Source: Kluyvera sp036759925 (GTDB lineage Bacteria > Pseudomonadota > Gammaproteobacteria > Enterobacterales > Enterobacteriaceae). Taken from it: a stretch of DNA of 64,000 bases. The translations under genes were made by a program, and so were the position numbers. Positions within the stretch are counted from its first letter, which is position 1, and each line of letters starts with the position of its first letter. Shown here piece after piece: positions 53,632 to 62,050 of this stretch. The notes beneath the pieces are model-generated. The model saw only the letters and a program-made list of their open reading frames with translations, was not told where the DNA came from and did no database searches. Location of the stretch: assembly GCF_036759925.1 (NCBI RefSeq), contig NZ_JAPKIB010000003.1, positions 248,001 to 312,000 on the forward strand, read 5' to 3'.

Positions 53632-55022
53632 CCAATCGCAAAGATTCTAAAACCGCCATAGGCGGCACATGTAATTTGGGTTTTTGTAAAACTTGTATAA
53701 TATGCTCGCCCTGCAGCCAGGTTGAATGCAGCAGTAGAACTCAAATCTACAGGATTAGTAGATATATCACTGAATAACGGAATCATGCACTCATTAGGAA
53801 ATGCGATAGGGAAGCTCACAGTGGTAGTCGTTGTGTAATCGCTCGTTGCCCCTCCGGTCCACTGTAAAATAATTACCTTTTCTTCCCCTGCAACTATTGC
53901 AGGTATAGATAAATAGCCTCTGCTGCCAGTAGCGCATCTTGCTGCCGCCAGTTTTGCGCCTCCCCCCAAACCAAGGTATGTGAGAAGCCCCGCAACATCT
54001 TTTCCGCTAAGTGCCGTAAGCGTGGCATCTTTGGCTTGTTTGTTTGCCAGCGCGTTCGTCATCGTCGTGGCAAAGTTTGGGTCATTACCCAGCGCTGCTG
54101 CCAGTTCATTCAACGTATCAAGAGCTGCCGGTGATGATGCCACCAGTGCCGCAAGAGCTGATTTTACAAAAGCGGTAGTGGCGACCTGTGTATTGTTAAC
54201 CGTCTGTGCCGCAGTAGGCGCTGTTGGCACCCCGGTCAGAGCTGGGCTCGCAAGCGGCGCTTTCAGCGCCAACGCGTTATTAATAGTGGTACTGAAACTA
54301 GGGTCATTGTTAATAGCCGCAGCGATTTCTTTAAGCGTGTCCAGCGTGGCAGGAGCACCGTTAATCAGGGCAACCAGTGCAGCCTGCACAAAGGCCGTGG
54401 TGGCTAGCTGCGTGGAATTATTGCCTGCCGCTGCCGTCGGCGCTTTTGGCGTGCCGGTGAATGTCGGATTGGCTTTCGTCGCATACTGCGTATGAGGATC
54501 GGTAGCTGCGATATGTTTTGCCATCTGGTCATCAACATATACCTTCAACTCCAGCACCTTATCATCCACATATTTGCGGGTTGCCAGCACGACTGATGGG
54601 TCAATTTTTAAGGTGATCGCTGAAGTGCTCGAGACAACCAGAATCATGCGAATGGTCTGCGTTCGACCGCTACCCTCAGCCAGTAACGGCTTATAGGTTT
54701 CCGGGCAGTTGGCGACAGCAATCAAAATGCCATCGTCATCATAAAGACCGATTTCGCGAATGAAGAAACCGCCCTCATTCTCCGGGATGATTTGCTCGGC
54801 AATAATCTGACTGGCGTCGTTTGTATCAACGGCCAGTGAATTCAGCGGCTTCCGGCGGCGCTCGCTAATGAGCTTTGTCTGAGCCGGGTCAGGTGTCGGC
54901 AATGTGCCGTTCCCGTCGCCGACGGCCATTTGGGTAATATTCAGTTGTGTACCAAGTGCGGTCGCGTTTGCCAGTCGCGCCGCGCCCTGATTGGTCAGGA
55001 TGGCAAAATATTTTGTCGTCAT
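53625..55022 (-). CDS. H: Tail fibre protein H (active phase)
   Basis: P2 gpH-type tail fibre, 465 residues in the present orientation. The N-terminus (MTTKYFAILTNQGAARLANATALG) is the baseplate-attachment domain; two related blocks follow (TFTGTPKAPTAAAGNNSTQL and LTGVPTAPTAAQTVNNTQVA, each ending with a DTLxExAAAxxxDPxF helix). After the crossover site at 53961-53986 comes the variable tip, which ends AYGGFRIFAIGW. It is shorter than P2 H (669). Host range should change with inversion. Confidence 0.9.
   Translation of the reverse strand: MTTKYFAILTNQGAARLANATALGTQLNITQMAVGDGNGTLPTPDPAQTKLISERRRKPLNSLAVDTNDASQIIAEQIIPENEGGFFIREIGLYDDDGILIAVANCPETYKPLLAEGSGRTQTIRMILVVSSTSAITLKIDPSVVLATRKYVDDKVLELKVYVDDQMAKHIAATDPHTQYATKANPTFTGTPKAPTAAAGNNSTQLATTAFVQAALVALINGAPATLDTLKEIAAAINNDPSFSTTINNALALKAPLASPALTGVPTAPTAAQTVNNTQVATTAFVKSALAALVASSPAALDTLNELAAALGNDPNFATTMTNALANKQAKDATLTALSGKDVAGLLTYLGLGGGAKLAAARCATGSRGYLSIPAIVAGEEKVIILQWTGGATSDYTTTTTVSFPIAFPNECMIPLFSDISTNPVDLSSTAAFNLAAGRAYYTSFTKTQITCAAYGGFRIFAIGW
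53961..53986 (-). other. gix/hix-like crossover site inside fibre gene
   Basis: On the minus strand: left half TTCTCACATACC, core TT, right half GGTTTGGGGGGA. It has the same core and TTGGTTTG as the site at 52431-52456 but in inverted orientation, and lies in the coding frame between LLTYL and GLGGG. Confidence 0.82.
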
Positions 55023-55630
55023 GCGCTTACTCGCAGGTTATCAATCAGATGAATGGCCGAAGCCGGATAAAAATCACCACCGACGACAATTTCCTCGGCG
55101 GCATAGGGATAAACGGTTAACAGGTCGCCGTCGTAGCAACTGGCACCCACATAAGCGCGCCCGGTGGTGCTCAGGCTGATAGCGAGCCCGGTCAGGTGTC
55201 GGCTTGCCGGTTTAGCCCCTTCAATCAGGCGCTCGAGCTCGAGATACATCTCATCGGTGATGCCGGTCTCGAGTACGCCCACAACCAGCCGGAAAGTACC
55301 CGGCTCTTCGTTGAGCGCCCACCACTCCTTAACCTCAATCAGATAGCCCAGCGGCTCCACCACGCGCCGTAGTGCGGTGATGGTGCCTTTGTGGGCGTGA
55401 ACGTAAAACGCCGAGGCGATAACGCTGCGTTTTGTCGCCTCCGTCCAGTTCTCATCCCAGCGGTCAACCGAAAACGCCCACGCCAGATAGGGCAGCAGCC
55501 GTACCGGGCAGGTGCGCCAGTTCCACAACGTGCGAAGCGGTATCGGCACACGCTCGATATCTGCGGCCGCGCGAGCGGCGGCAACCTCCAGCACCGACGA
55601 GCCAACGGGCAACAGCCGGTTATCACTCAT
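55019..55630 (-). CDS. I: Baseplate protein I
   Basis: P2 gpI homologue, 203 residues from MSDNRLLPVGSSVLEVAAARA (P2: 176). Family core: NWRTCPVRLLPYLAWAFSVDRWDENW and AHKGTITALRRVVEPLGYLI. It starts inside the 3' end of J and ends four bases into H. The C-terminus is about 27 residues longer than in P2. Confidence 0.93.
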   Translation of the reverse strand: MSDNRLLPVGSSVLEVAAARAAADIERVPIPLRTLWNWRTCPVRLLPYLAWAFSVDRWDENWTEATKRSVIASAFYVHAHKGTITALRRVVEPLGYLIEVKEWWALNEEPGTFRLVVGVLETGITDEMYLELERLIEGAKPASRHLTGLAISLSTTGRAYVGASCYDGDLLTVYPYAAEEIVVGGDFYPASAIHLIDNLRVSA

Positions 55631-56531
55631 CGGCACCCCCGTCAGCGATGCTGTATTTGGTGCAACAGGATGCCTGGTATTTACTGAGCACAATGTCGGC
55701 CAGTGGCGCGGCCAGTTCGACACGCTGCACACCTTCGACGTGCAGAGCGGCATAGATGGCTGACTGACGAATATCGCGGCCTAGTCGCTGTTGCGCGGTG
55801 ATATACGCCCTGAGTTTTTCTTCAGCAGCCTGACGGATGGGCTCGGCTTCCGGCCCCGGATAAAAATAAAGGGTCGCGTCAATCTGATACGGCACGACTT
55901 CAGCGCTCTGCACGGTCACCCGGTCACCAACGGGGCGTACCTCTTCAGCGTTAAGCGCTTTTTCTACGATGGCCAGCAGGTCATCAGATGCTGTGCCGTC
56001 ATCATCACGAGAAAGAACGGTAATGGTCACGCAGGCCGGTGATGGGCTCACAACTGAGATATCAGCGACCCGTCCGTCAGCACTTCGGCCGTGATATTCA
56101 TATGCGCCGACCGGACCCGCCACACTGAGCCCTTCATACGCCTGTTGTGCGCGTAGCCGTAAATCAGCGTCAGACTCCATGACCGCCGGTGTCGGCGGGA
56201 TAGTGTTGTCATCGGCAGGTGTCACGGTCTGACGCGAGGTGTTGTTGTTCCCGGCTATTACGTCGAGGTCGTTATTATTCGCATAGGCCAGTGTGCAGCC
56301 TTTCCCGGCATCGTTTACACGCTGACGCCAGATGACCTCACGGTAGGCGTTTTCCTCCAGATATTTCACCAGCGGCTCAGACTCAAGGGCGAGAGTGCGC
56401 GCAACAGCTTCCTGTTGTTCTTCAGGATAAAGCGAGACCAGCGTCGCTTTGCGTTCCGCGAGAATGGTCTCAAAATCCAGCGTTTCCACGAAGTCGGGCG
56501 CGGGGAGCTGGCTCAGGTCGATGGTTGCCAT
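55623..56531 (-). CDS. J: Baseplate wedge protein J
   Basis: P2 gpJ homologue, 302 residues, the P2 length. Shows the family start MATIDLSQLPAPDFVETLDFETIL and the LALESEPLVKYLEENAYREV segment. Located between W and I. Confidence 0.95.
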   Translation of the reverse strand: MATIDLSQLPAPDFVETLDFETILAERKATLVSLYPEEQQEAVARTLALESEPLVKYLEENAYREVIWRQRVNDAGKGCTLAYANNNDLDVIAGNNNTSRQTVTPADDNTIPPTPAVMESDADLRLRAQQAYEGLSVAGPVGAYEYHGRSADGRVADISVVSPSPACVTITVLSRDDDGTASDDLLAIVEKALNAEEVRPVGDRVTVQSAEVVPYQIDATLYFYPGPEAEPIRQAAEEKLRAYITAQQRLGRDIRQSAIYAALHVEGVQRVELAAPLADIVLSKYQASCCTKYSIADGGADE

Positions 56532-56535
56532 AAAT

Positions 56536-56883
56536 TCAACTCACTGGGATGGTTAGAGAAATCGTTTTGCCGGTATCTTTGGTCTCGCCGGTCAGTTCAA
56601 CAATCATCTGGCCGTTAAACTGGCGCTCGACCGTCAGCGCGCTGATGCTGATGCGCGGCTCCCACTTCAGCAGCGCCATATAACAGGCGCACATAGTTTG
56701 CAGCTTCAGCGCGTCGGTCTGTGGCTGGTCAACGAGGGAGAACAGCAGCGAGCCATAATCGCGGCGCATCACGCGCGAGCCGACCGGCGTTCGCAGAATG
56801 TCGCTACAGCTCTGTCTGATGTGCTCAGCATCAGTGATAGCGCGCCCGGTCTCGCGGTTCATACCGATGTAACGTGTTGTCAT
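56536..56883 (-). CDS. W: Baseplate wedge protein W
   Basis: P2 gpW homologue, 115 residues, the P2 length, related to T4 gp25 lysozyme-like wedge proteins (IRQSCSDILRTPVGSRVMRRDYG). It overlaps the end of V by four bases. Confidence 0.95.
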   Translation of the reverse strand: MTTRYIGMNRETGRAITDAEHIRQSCSDILRTPVGSRVMRRDYGSLLFSLVDQPQTDALKLQTMCACYMALLKWEPRISISALTVERQFNGQMIVELTGETKDTGKTISLTIPVS

Positions 56884-57515
56884 AGTGGTGTCCCTGTTTC
56901 ACCGCCGCTGTCGCCGGGGTGTTTATGCAGATGAAGCACTTTTCCGTTTGAAGAAAGCGAGCCGCCGGTATGGGTGATATCACCTTTCATCGTCCCGCCT
57001 TTGGTGACCTCGAGTGACCCGGTTGTCAGTTTGTTGGTGCAGACCACCTCCGGGGTATCGAGGGTGATGCGGGTCTCGGCTTTCACCGTCACCACCGGCA
57101 CCGTTACGGCGATGGATTCCGACGCTGTAACGACTGCGGTTTTGATGCCGCTCACCGTCAGCGCGCTGGTCTCCGGCTCGTACTCGATAACCGCCCCGTC
57201 AGGAAAGGTGATGTGAAATGCATCAGCCGACGCCGACGGCGCGGGGTGGTCATCAGAAAAAATACCGGGCAACACAAAGGCGGTATCGAGCTCACCGCCC
57301 ACGGCCAGCAGTAAAACCTGTTCGCCCACTGACGGAGCCCACCAGACACATGAACGACCGGCGCGCGTGGTCAGCCATTGAAGCCAGTCAGTAGTAATGC
57401 CGCCAGTCTGGACACGACAGCGCCCGTCAGCGAGGTCAACTTCGACAATGACGCCGGTGCGGATCAGGTTGCGAAGGAGGCGTAAAGCGTCCTGAAGATT
57501 TGCGCGAGTATTCAT
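56880..57515 (-). CDS. V: Baseplate spike protein V
   Basis: P2 gpV homologue, 211 residues from the ATG at 57515, the P2 length. Membrane-piercing spike: OB-fold part with EVDLADGRCRVQTGG then a beta-helix part with TLDTPEVVCTNKLTTGSLEV. The C-terminal end HTGGSLSSNGKVLHLHKHPGDSGG supplies the iron-binding HxH-type tip (HLHKH). The open frame extends upstream but the ATG is preferred. Confidence 0.95.
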   Translation of the reverse strand: MNTRANLQDALRLLRNLIRTGVIVEVDLADGRCRVQTGGITTDWLQWLTTRAGRSCVWWAPSVGEQVLLLAVGGELDTAFVLPGIFSDDHPAPSASADAFHITFPDGAVIEYEPETSALTVSGIKTAVVTASESIAVTVPVVTVKAETRITLDTPEVVCTNKLTTGSLEVTKGGTMKGDITHTGGSLSSNGKVLHLHKHPGDSGGETGTPL

Positions 57516-57589
57516 ACAGGGAAGGATGCCGCCCAGAACTCTGAGCGGCAATTGATGCGGGTTTTACTGTCAATGACACAACATCAGGG

Positions 57590-58333
57590 TTAACTATTGT
57601 AAACTTTTTTGATTACTTCCATGCACTCAGCATGTGCCGCCTTATGGTACTCAAACTCTTTGTTGTAGAAAAAAAAGAAAGCCTTCTTCACCTGAGGCAT
57701 TTCAATAAAGATAAATTCATCCACTTTATGAAAAAAATGAAAACTAGGGTTTTTTGTGTTAAATATCAGCAATGAGTTTCGCTTACTGCACTTATTCATT
57801 TTAATAAGAGCTCTTCGGGTTCGTCTTATCGTACGAAAAACCTTGTGTGGAGTCGTATCGATATCACCCCAAAACATCGCAACAGGGATATCCGCAATAA
57901 AAGGTATATAATTACCGCCCTTATACCTTAGGAATCGGGAGCGCAGATCCATCAGTTGCAGTTTGAAACCAATGTATTGCAGCCACCATATGATGCAGTC
58001 AACTTCATATGAGTCCAGTTCTGCGCCATCTTTATCACGGAATAATCGCTTTAAATAGTCTTCAAAAGAGCCAAGCAAATCTGAGTTACACCCTCTACAA
58101 GCCGGAATGGTTGATTTTATATAACTGGCAGATTGGTTGTTTTTAGTATTAATAAGAAATTTTTTTTGGTCAGCTTCAAACGCCCATTGTGGAATGATGT
58201 GCTCTCTGGTGATTTCATTTTCACTCCCACAGAGAACACAAATCTCAGCGTTGTGATCTGATATAATCCTATCCATCACTATTTTTTGAGACTTTTTTAT
58301 CCGTTGTCTCAGCATGCTAAATTTTAGATTCAT
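57590..58333 (-). CDS. AT-rich HNH-type moron protein
   Basis: A 247-residue protein between V and S, where P2 has none. It is markedly AT-rich next to its GC-rich neighbours. The first half has an HNH-nuclease-like zinc motif: C32-x2-C35, Glu44-His45, C79-x2-C82-Asn83 (CVLCGSENEITREHIIPQW; CRGCN). The second half (about 100-247) has aromatic, basic content and matches nothing I know. Likely a horizontally acquired moron, perhaps anti-phage or a nuclease; no direct evidence of function. Confidence 0.75.
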   Translation of the reverse strand: MNLKFSMLRQRIKKSQKIVMDRIISDHNAEICVLCGSENEITREHIIPQWAFEADQKKFLINTKNNQSASYIKSTIPACRGCNSDLLGSFEDYLKRLFRDKDGAELDSYEVDCIIWWLQYIGFKLQLMDLRSRFLRYKGGNYIPFIADIPVAMFWGDIDTTPHKVFRTIRRTRRALIKMNKCSKRNSLLIFNTKNPSFHFFHKVDEFIFIEMPQVKKAFFFFYNKEFEYHKAAHAECMEVIKKVYNS

Positions 58334-58346
58334 AACATCAACGATC

Positions 58347-58802
58347 TCAGTCAGCCTTCGATAATCTCATTAATATAGCATTCTCAATGAGTTGAATAGA
58401 ATCTAGATCAAACCCGATGAGCGGTCGGGCGTCGTACTGTACCGGCTTGCTGTTTCGCCCTGGCTTATCCTTCAGGCCGTACTGATGCACATTCACCATC
58501 CGTTGCACCTTGCCGGTAAATTCCACGACCGCCGCATCATTTCCCGCCGTGGCTTTCATAAAGCGACTGGTGCGGAGCTTCGCGAACATTTCCCGCTTAA
58601 CCCGGCCTTTCTTCGCTTTCACCGGCTGGCGTTTTCGTGCGACGTATGGGGTGCCATCGGGAGCTTCCTGCGTTTTAATCCGGCGTTGTTGCCGGGCGCG
58701 CAAAGTCTTTGCGATATCTGCGGCCATCCTGCGTCGGGCGGTCGGGGAAAGTGCCGCAATCAGCCCCGCGAGCTTATCGTCGAACGGTTTAAAATCATTC
58801 AT
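58347..58802 (-). CDS. S: Tail completion protein S
   Basis: P2 gpS homologue, 151 residues (P2: 150). Typical start FKPFDDKLAGLIAALSPTARRRMAADIAK. It overlaps the end of R by eight bases. The moron follows 13 bp downstream. Confidence 0.94.
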   Translation of the reverse strand: MNDFKPFDDKLAGLIAALSPTARRRMAADIAKTLRARQQRRIKTQEAPDGTPYVARKRQPVKAKKGRVKREMFAKLRTSRFMKATAGNDAAVVEFTGKVQRMVNVHQYGLKDKPGRNSKPVQYDARPLIGFDLDSIQLIENAILMRLSKAD

Positions 58803-59262
58803 CCCATTGACTCACCAGCTCACCCTGCACATACAGCTCAGTCGGGCGGGTGACCGGCTCCGGCGGCTGCGGTTCCGGGGCTTGTTCGACGTGCAGCTCG
58901 TGCCCCTGTTCTTTGACAATCGTGCGCTCGGTCAGCATCAGGCTGATGCTGATATCAGTGCTGTCATTGCTGTTGATATCGGCAAAATAGGTGAAGCCCT
59001 TTTTGCGGCCCTCATCGGTCGTCATGATGTCGGCCTGATGAATGCGCAGCCACGCCTGAACCGGCACGAGCAGCAGTTCGATATCCCCGGTGAAGTCAGT
59101 CACCACCACATTGAGCGTGTACTGATTTTCAAAAGACAGCGACGCCGCCAGCGTGGAGGCGAGTTTCCCGTTATCGATAAAAATACGCATCATTTCGGGG
59201 TTACGCGCCAAATCAGGCACGGCGTCAGTTAAGGCTTTTCGCAGACTCTTCGGCTTGTACAT
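58795..59262 (-). CDS. R: Tail completion protein R
   Basis: P2 gpR homologue, 155 residues, the P2 length. Family segments are LAASLSFENQYTLNVVVTDFTG and ADINSNDSTDISISLMLTER. Follows lysC, with a 38-bp overlap. Confidence 0.94.
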   Translation of the reverse strand: MYKPKSLRKALTDAVPDLARNPEMMRIFIDNGKLASTLAASLSFENQYTLNVVVTDFTGDIELLLVPVQAWLRIHQADIMTTDEGRKKGFTYFADINSNDSTDISISLMLTERTIVKEQGHELHVEQAPEPQPPEPVTRPTELYVQGELVSQWDE

Positions 59263-59515
59263 CGATTTTGTCCTGGCAGTTTTTTACCGTTCTGACCTGA
59301 AGCGCGCAGCGCTCAAGGGCGCTTTCGAGCTGGCGTATATCCGCGCTCAGGTCGCCATTAGTGGTCGGGTCACTTCCCGGCATCGGGCAAAGGCTGACCC
59401 TCGGGCAAGCGTTGTAAACAATCACCGGCGTCGGCACAGGCGGCGCGCTGGTGCAACCGGCGCACAGCATCAGGCAAATCAGCGCTATACCAGCGGCGAA
59501 GCTGTTCGTTTTCAT
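59225..59515 (-). CDS. lysC: LysC, Rz1-type spanin lipoprotein
   Basis: Outer-membrane spanin subunit of 96 residues. The ATG at 59515 starts a lipoprotein signal with lipobox LCAGC (Cys21) and a proline-rich mature part (TSAPPVPTPV). It is embedded out of frame within lysB, the hallmark Rz/Rz1 layout. With LysB it fuses inner and outer membrane in the last step of lysis. Confidence 0.92.
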   Translation of the reverse strand: MKTNSFAAGIALICLMLCAGCTSAPPVPTPVIVYNACPRVSLCPMPGSDPTTNGDLSADIRQLESALERCALQVRTVKNCQDKIDVQAEESAKSLN

Positions 59516-59783
59516 TGAGTAACCTCGTGATAGTCTGTTCCCGACGTTGCGCCCGGGCTCCGGCATCCATGAGTTCGCCGCGCAGTAAGACCTGAGCGGT
59601 CTCGTTTTCACCACTGATGCGGTGGGAAGTTTTAAGCTGGCTTTTCAGCATGCTGATAACCGTTTTCTGTTCACCGGCGACTTTATTCGCCCGTTCAAAC
59701 GAGCGGGTCAGGCTGGTGTTTTCGTGGCGCATCCAGAGCAGCCCGGCCACGGCCAGCGCTAACAACACAATCAGCGTTTTCAT
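59370..59783 (-). CDS. lysB: LysB, Rz-type inner-membrane spanin
   Basis: Inner-membrane spanin subunit of 137 residues (P2 LysB: 141): N-terminal anchor MKTLIVLLALAVAGLLWM, then a long periplasmic coiled coil (LTRSFERANKVAGEQKTVIS). Overlaps the endolysin by four bases. P2's lysA antiholin, which lies between K and lysB, is absent here. Confidence 0.92.
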   Translation of the reverse strand: MKTLIVLLALAVAGLLWMRHENTSLTRSFERANKVAGEQKTVISMLKSQLKTSHRISGENETAQVLLRGELMDAGARAQRREQTITRLLNENEQLRRWYSADLPDAVRRLHQRAACADAGDCLQRLPEGQPLPDAGK

Positions 59784-60289
59784 TGTGCCCCCTTCAGGCA
59801 GTATGTGCGTTCGCGCAAGCGGCGATTTTCGAGCCCGGTATTACGGACACCGTTCACAAACACCCAGCGGGTGAGCTGGTCACAGGCTTGCCACCATTGC
59901 CGGTGCTTCAGGTGATAAACCAGCGTTGAGCGACAGGCCGCGCCGGTGCCGACGTTAAAGGCGAAGCTGACCAGCGCGTCATACACAGCGGGTGGCATGT
60001 CTACCGGCACACAGACCGCGAGTCGCTGCTCGACGTTCAGCACGTCGGCGACCAGATTCGCAGCGGCTTCTTTCCCGGTGATATCCCGTTTCGGGGCCAC
60101 CCCGGCAGTGTGGCCGATGCCTGACGTCCACACCCCCGCGCTGCACTGGTAAGGGCGCAACCGACAACCCTCGAGGTCGGCAATCAGCGCGAGCCCCTCC
60201 GGCGAGGTGTGGAGCAAACGGAAATCAGGCACCAGTGCCGCCAGCGCCAGCACGACGGCCACACTGCAACGTTTAACGATTGAGGCCAC
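59780..60289 (-). CDS. K: Endolysin K, SAR lysozyme (GH24, P1 Lyz-type)
   Basis: Muralytic lysozyme of 169 residues (P2 K: 165). The N-terminal SVAVVLALAALV is a weakly hydrophobic SAR anchor. The triad is Glu40-x8-Cys49-x5-Thr55 in place of Glu-Asp-Thr, as in P1 Lyz. Cys42 lies seven residues before Cys49 and Cys8 lies in the SAR region, matching the P1 Lyz disulfide cage (Cys44-Cys51 and Cys13). It would be held inactive in the membrane and switched on by disulfide exchange. Overlaps holin Y by 17 bases. Confidence 0.93.
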   Translation of the reverse strand: MASIVKRCSVAVVLALAALVPDFRLLHTSPEGLALIADLEGCRLRPYQCSAGVWTSGIGHTAGVAPKRDITGKEAAANLVADVLNVEQRLAVCVPVDMPPAVYDALVSFAFNVGTGAACRSTLVYHLKHRQWWQACDQLTRWVFVNGVRNTGLENRRLRERTYCLKGAQ

Positions 60290-60494
60290 GAATAACCCCC
60301 TTATCGATACCCATTGAAACGAGGTAGTTATACGTCCTGCGGCGATACCAGAAATTCACCAGCGCGGTGAAAATGGCACAGCCACCCCCGATAAAAAGCG
60401 CTGTCTTTTCTGGCGTCTGCGTACCGAAATACGCCAGCGCTACGGACAGCCAGTACGTCAGAAAGGTCGTGATTTTTTCCATCGTCAGTCCCAT
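60273..60494 (-). CDS. Y: Holin Y
   Basis: Small membrane protein of 73 residues with two predicted spans (FLTYWLSVALAYFG; TALFIGGGCAIFTALVNFWY) and a basic tail. It times release or activation of the SAR endolysin. Met5 (60482) is an alternative start, and this dual start could produce two forms. It is shorter than P2 gpY (93) and of a different holin family. Confidence 0.85.
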   Translation of the reverse strand: MGLTMEKITTFLTYWLSVALAYFGTQTPEKTALFIGGGCAIFTALVNFWYRRRTYNYLVSMGIDKGVIRGLNR

Positions 60495-60688
60495 AGGTTA
60501 ACGGTCTCCGATACCGGTGCGGCGTCGACTTCAGGCAAGCTGACCGCCGTGCCGTGAGGCAGGACGACGCCCAGCTCGGCGAGACCCGGATTAGCCAAAA
60601 GCACTGCCTCGACCACACCCTCAGTACGCCCGTAATGGCGCTGACATAACGTGTCGAGCGTGTCGCCCTGATGCGCGATGACGTTCAT
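60485..60688 (-). CDS. X: Tail protein X
   Basis: P2 gpX homologue, 67 residues, the P2 length, a LysM-like tail protein (VIAHQGDTLDTLCQRHYGRTEG, LLANPGLAELGVVLPHG). It starts on the base where L ends and overlaps holin Y by ten bases. Confidence 0.93.
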   Translation of the reverse strand: MNVIAHQGDTLDTLCQRHYGRTEGVVEAVLLANPGLAELGVVLPHGTAVSLPEVDAAPVSETVNLWD

Positions 60689-61188
60689 CAGATTTGTCCC
60701 ACAATGCAGCGCGCTTTGTCCTGGATGCGAGCGACCGACCAGCGCATGTCACGCCACATTTCATCGATGGTGTCCTCGATGCTGTCGGCTTTTTTATCGC
60801 CTTTGGCGCTGGCATCAACGCCGCGATAACGCTCGTACAGCGTCGCGGTCGTCATTGAGCAAACGGCGTTGAAGTAGTGGAAGACCCGGACGCTTTCGCC
60901 GTCGAGTTCATCCGTCGGCACATCCTCAAGGCGCGGGTAACCGTCGGCGAGCTGAAGGTCGCGCCATTCGGCCAGCTCGGCGTTGGTCTCGGCCATCGCG
61001 GTTTTAATTGCACGACGCAGACGCACCGGCGTCACGGTCTGCTCGAGGCGCATTTCATCGCGCATACGCTTCGGATCAACGTCAGGGAAAAAGGCGGTGT
61101 TTTTAATCACCGGCTCCTCAACCGGCACAGGCGGAATGACCATCTGGTCGCGCGGTTGCGTCGGGTTGTTCATCACAATCGTGCTCAT
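60688..61188 (-). CDS. L: Head completion protein L
   Basis: P2 gpL homologue, 166 residues (P2: 169), which closes the filled head for tail attachment. Family segment: FPDVDPKRMRDEMRLEQTVTPVRL. A 97-bp spacer separates it from M, unusually long for this compact region, with no gene or clear signal seen in it. Confidence 0.93.
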   Translation of the reverse strand: MSTIVMNNPTQPRDQMVIPPVPVEEPVIKNTAFFPDVDPKRMRDEMRLEQTVTPVRLRRAIKTAMAETNAELAEWRDLQLADGYPRLEDVPTDELDGESVRVFHYFNAVCSMTTATLYERYRGVDASAKGDKKADSIEDTIDEMWRDMRWSVARIQDKARCIVGQI

Positions 61189-61285
61189 GACTACCTCAGT
61201 AATTAGGTGGGCGGTGGTCGCCGGTCGCAGCTACGGTGAATCACCGACATTGACCAGCGAGCCGCCCGGCGCGGGGCGCGTTCGG

Positions 61286-62047
61286 TTAACCGGTGACTTT
61301 CTTCGGGCGTCCTCGCCCTCGTTTCACTGGTGAATCTGTTTTTTTAGCGGGTGCCTTTTTAGCGACGGTTTTCTTTTCCGCTTTTTTGGCGGCGACCGGC
61401 TTCGGGAATACCTCGCGGGTGAGTGTCTCAATGTCCTTGCGAACACCGGCGCTAGCGTCGAGCTGTAAGGCGCGTTTCAGATGCCCTAGCGCTTCAGGAA
61501 GCTGACCGGCATCACGTAACGTCAGACCGGCGACCTTATGCAGCCGGGCGCGCACTTCATCAGGCATGTCGGCAGCGTCGGTCAGACTAATGACCTCGAG
61601 CAGTTGCGCGGCGTCGACAGGCTCACCGGCCATACGGGCACGGAGTGCCGCGAGCGCAACCTCTTCGGCCAGCATGTAAGGCGCGGGGCGGGAATGGTTT
61701 TCCGGCATCGAGAGACCGAAGCGCAGCGCATAGCGCGCAATCTCGACAGCGCCAGTGATATCCCCCGCATCGAGACGCCAGAGCATCACCGTCATCAGGA
61801 TGTCATCCTGTGCGCCGGTGCCGCTTTCCAGTACGCCAGCGACCCACGGCAGGTACAGCGGGAGTAATTCGCGTTTTTTATCCGCTTTACGTTCTTTCGA
61901 GCGAATGTCTGAGAGCGTCCGGCGGTCTGCGGCCAGCTTGACGAGCATTTGCTCGTAAGCCGAGGCATGACGCAGCGGGGCGTTTTCCCGCTGCGATGCC
62001 CTGATAGCCGAGACCCGCATCGCGTGACGCTGTGCGGGGGTTGCCAT
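61286..62047 (-). CDS. M: Terminase small subunit M
   Basis: P2 gpM homologue, 253 residues (P2: 247), the small terminase endonuclease subunit. It starts MATPAQRHAMRVSAIRASQREN and ends in a Lys-rich tail (KKAEKKTVAKKAPAKK). The tail is basic and low-complexity, unlike the conserved core. Confidence 0.94.
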   Translation of the reverse strand: MATPAQRHAMRVSAIRASQRENAPLRHASAYEQMLVKLAADRRTLSDIRSKERKADKKRELLPLYLPWVAGVLESGTGAQDDILMTVMLWRLDAGDITGAVEIARYALRFGLSMPENHSRPAPYMLAEEVALAALRARMAGEPVDAAQLLEVISLTDAADMPDEVRARLHKVAGLTLRDAGQLPEALGHLKRALQLDASAGVRKDIETLTREVFPKPVAAKKAEKKTVAKKAPAKKTDSPVKRGRGRPKKVTG

Positions 62048-62050
62048 CGG

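Larger units (their letters stand above)
52431..53986. mobile_element. Invertible tail-fibre cassette
   Basis: Segment of about 1.53 kb between inverted gix/hix-like sites. It contains a fibre 3' end with chaperone on each strand, arranged tail to tail. Present orientation: the minus-strand cassette is joined to fixed gene H. Inversion would instead fuse the H N-terminus in frame to the plus-strand cassette (ctT GGT TTG and gTT GGT TTG read alike across the TT core). Confidence 0.88.

Noticed and set aside
57516..57589. Ogr-type late promoter dyad upstream of V
   Set aside because: TGT and ACA elements occur but with ten rather than twelve bases between them, so I could not assign it.
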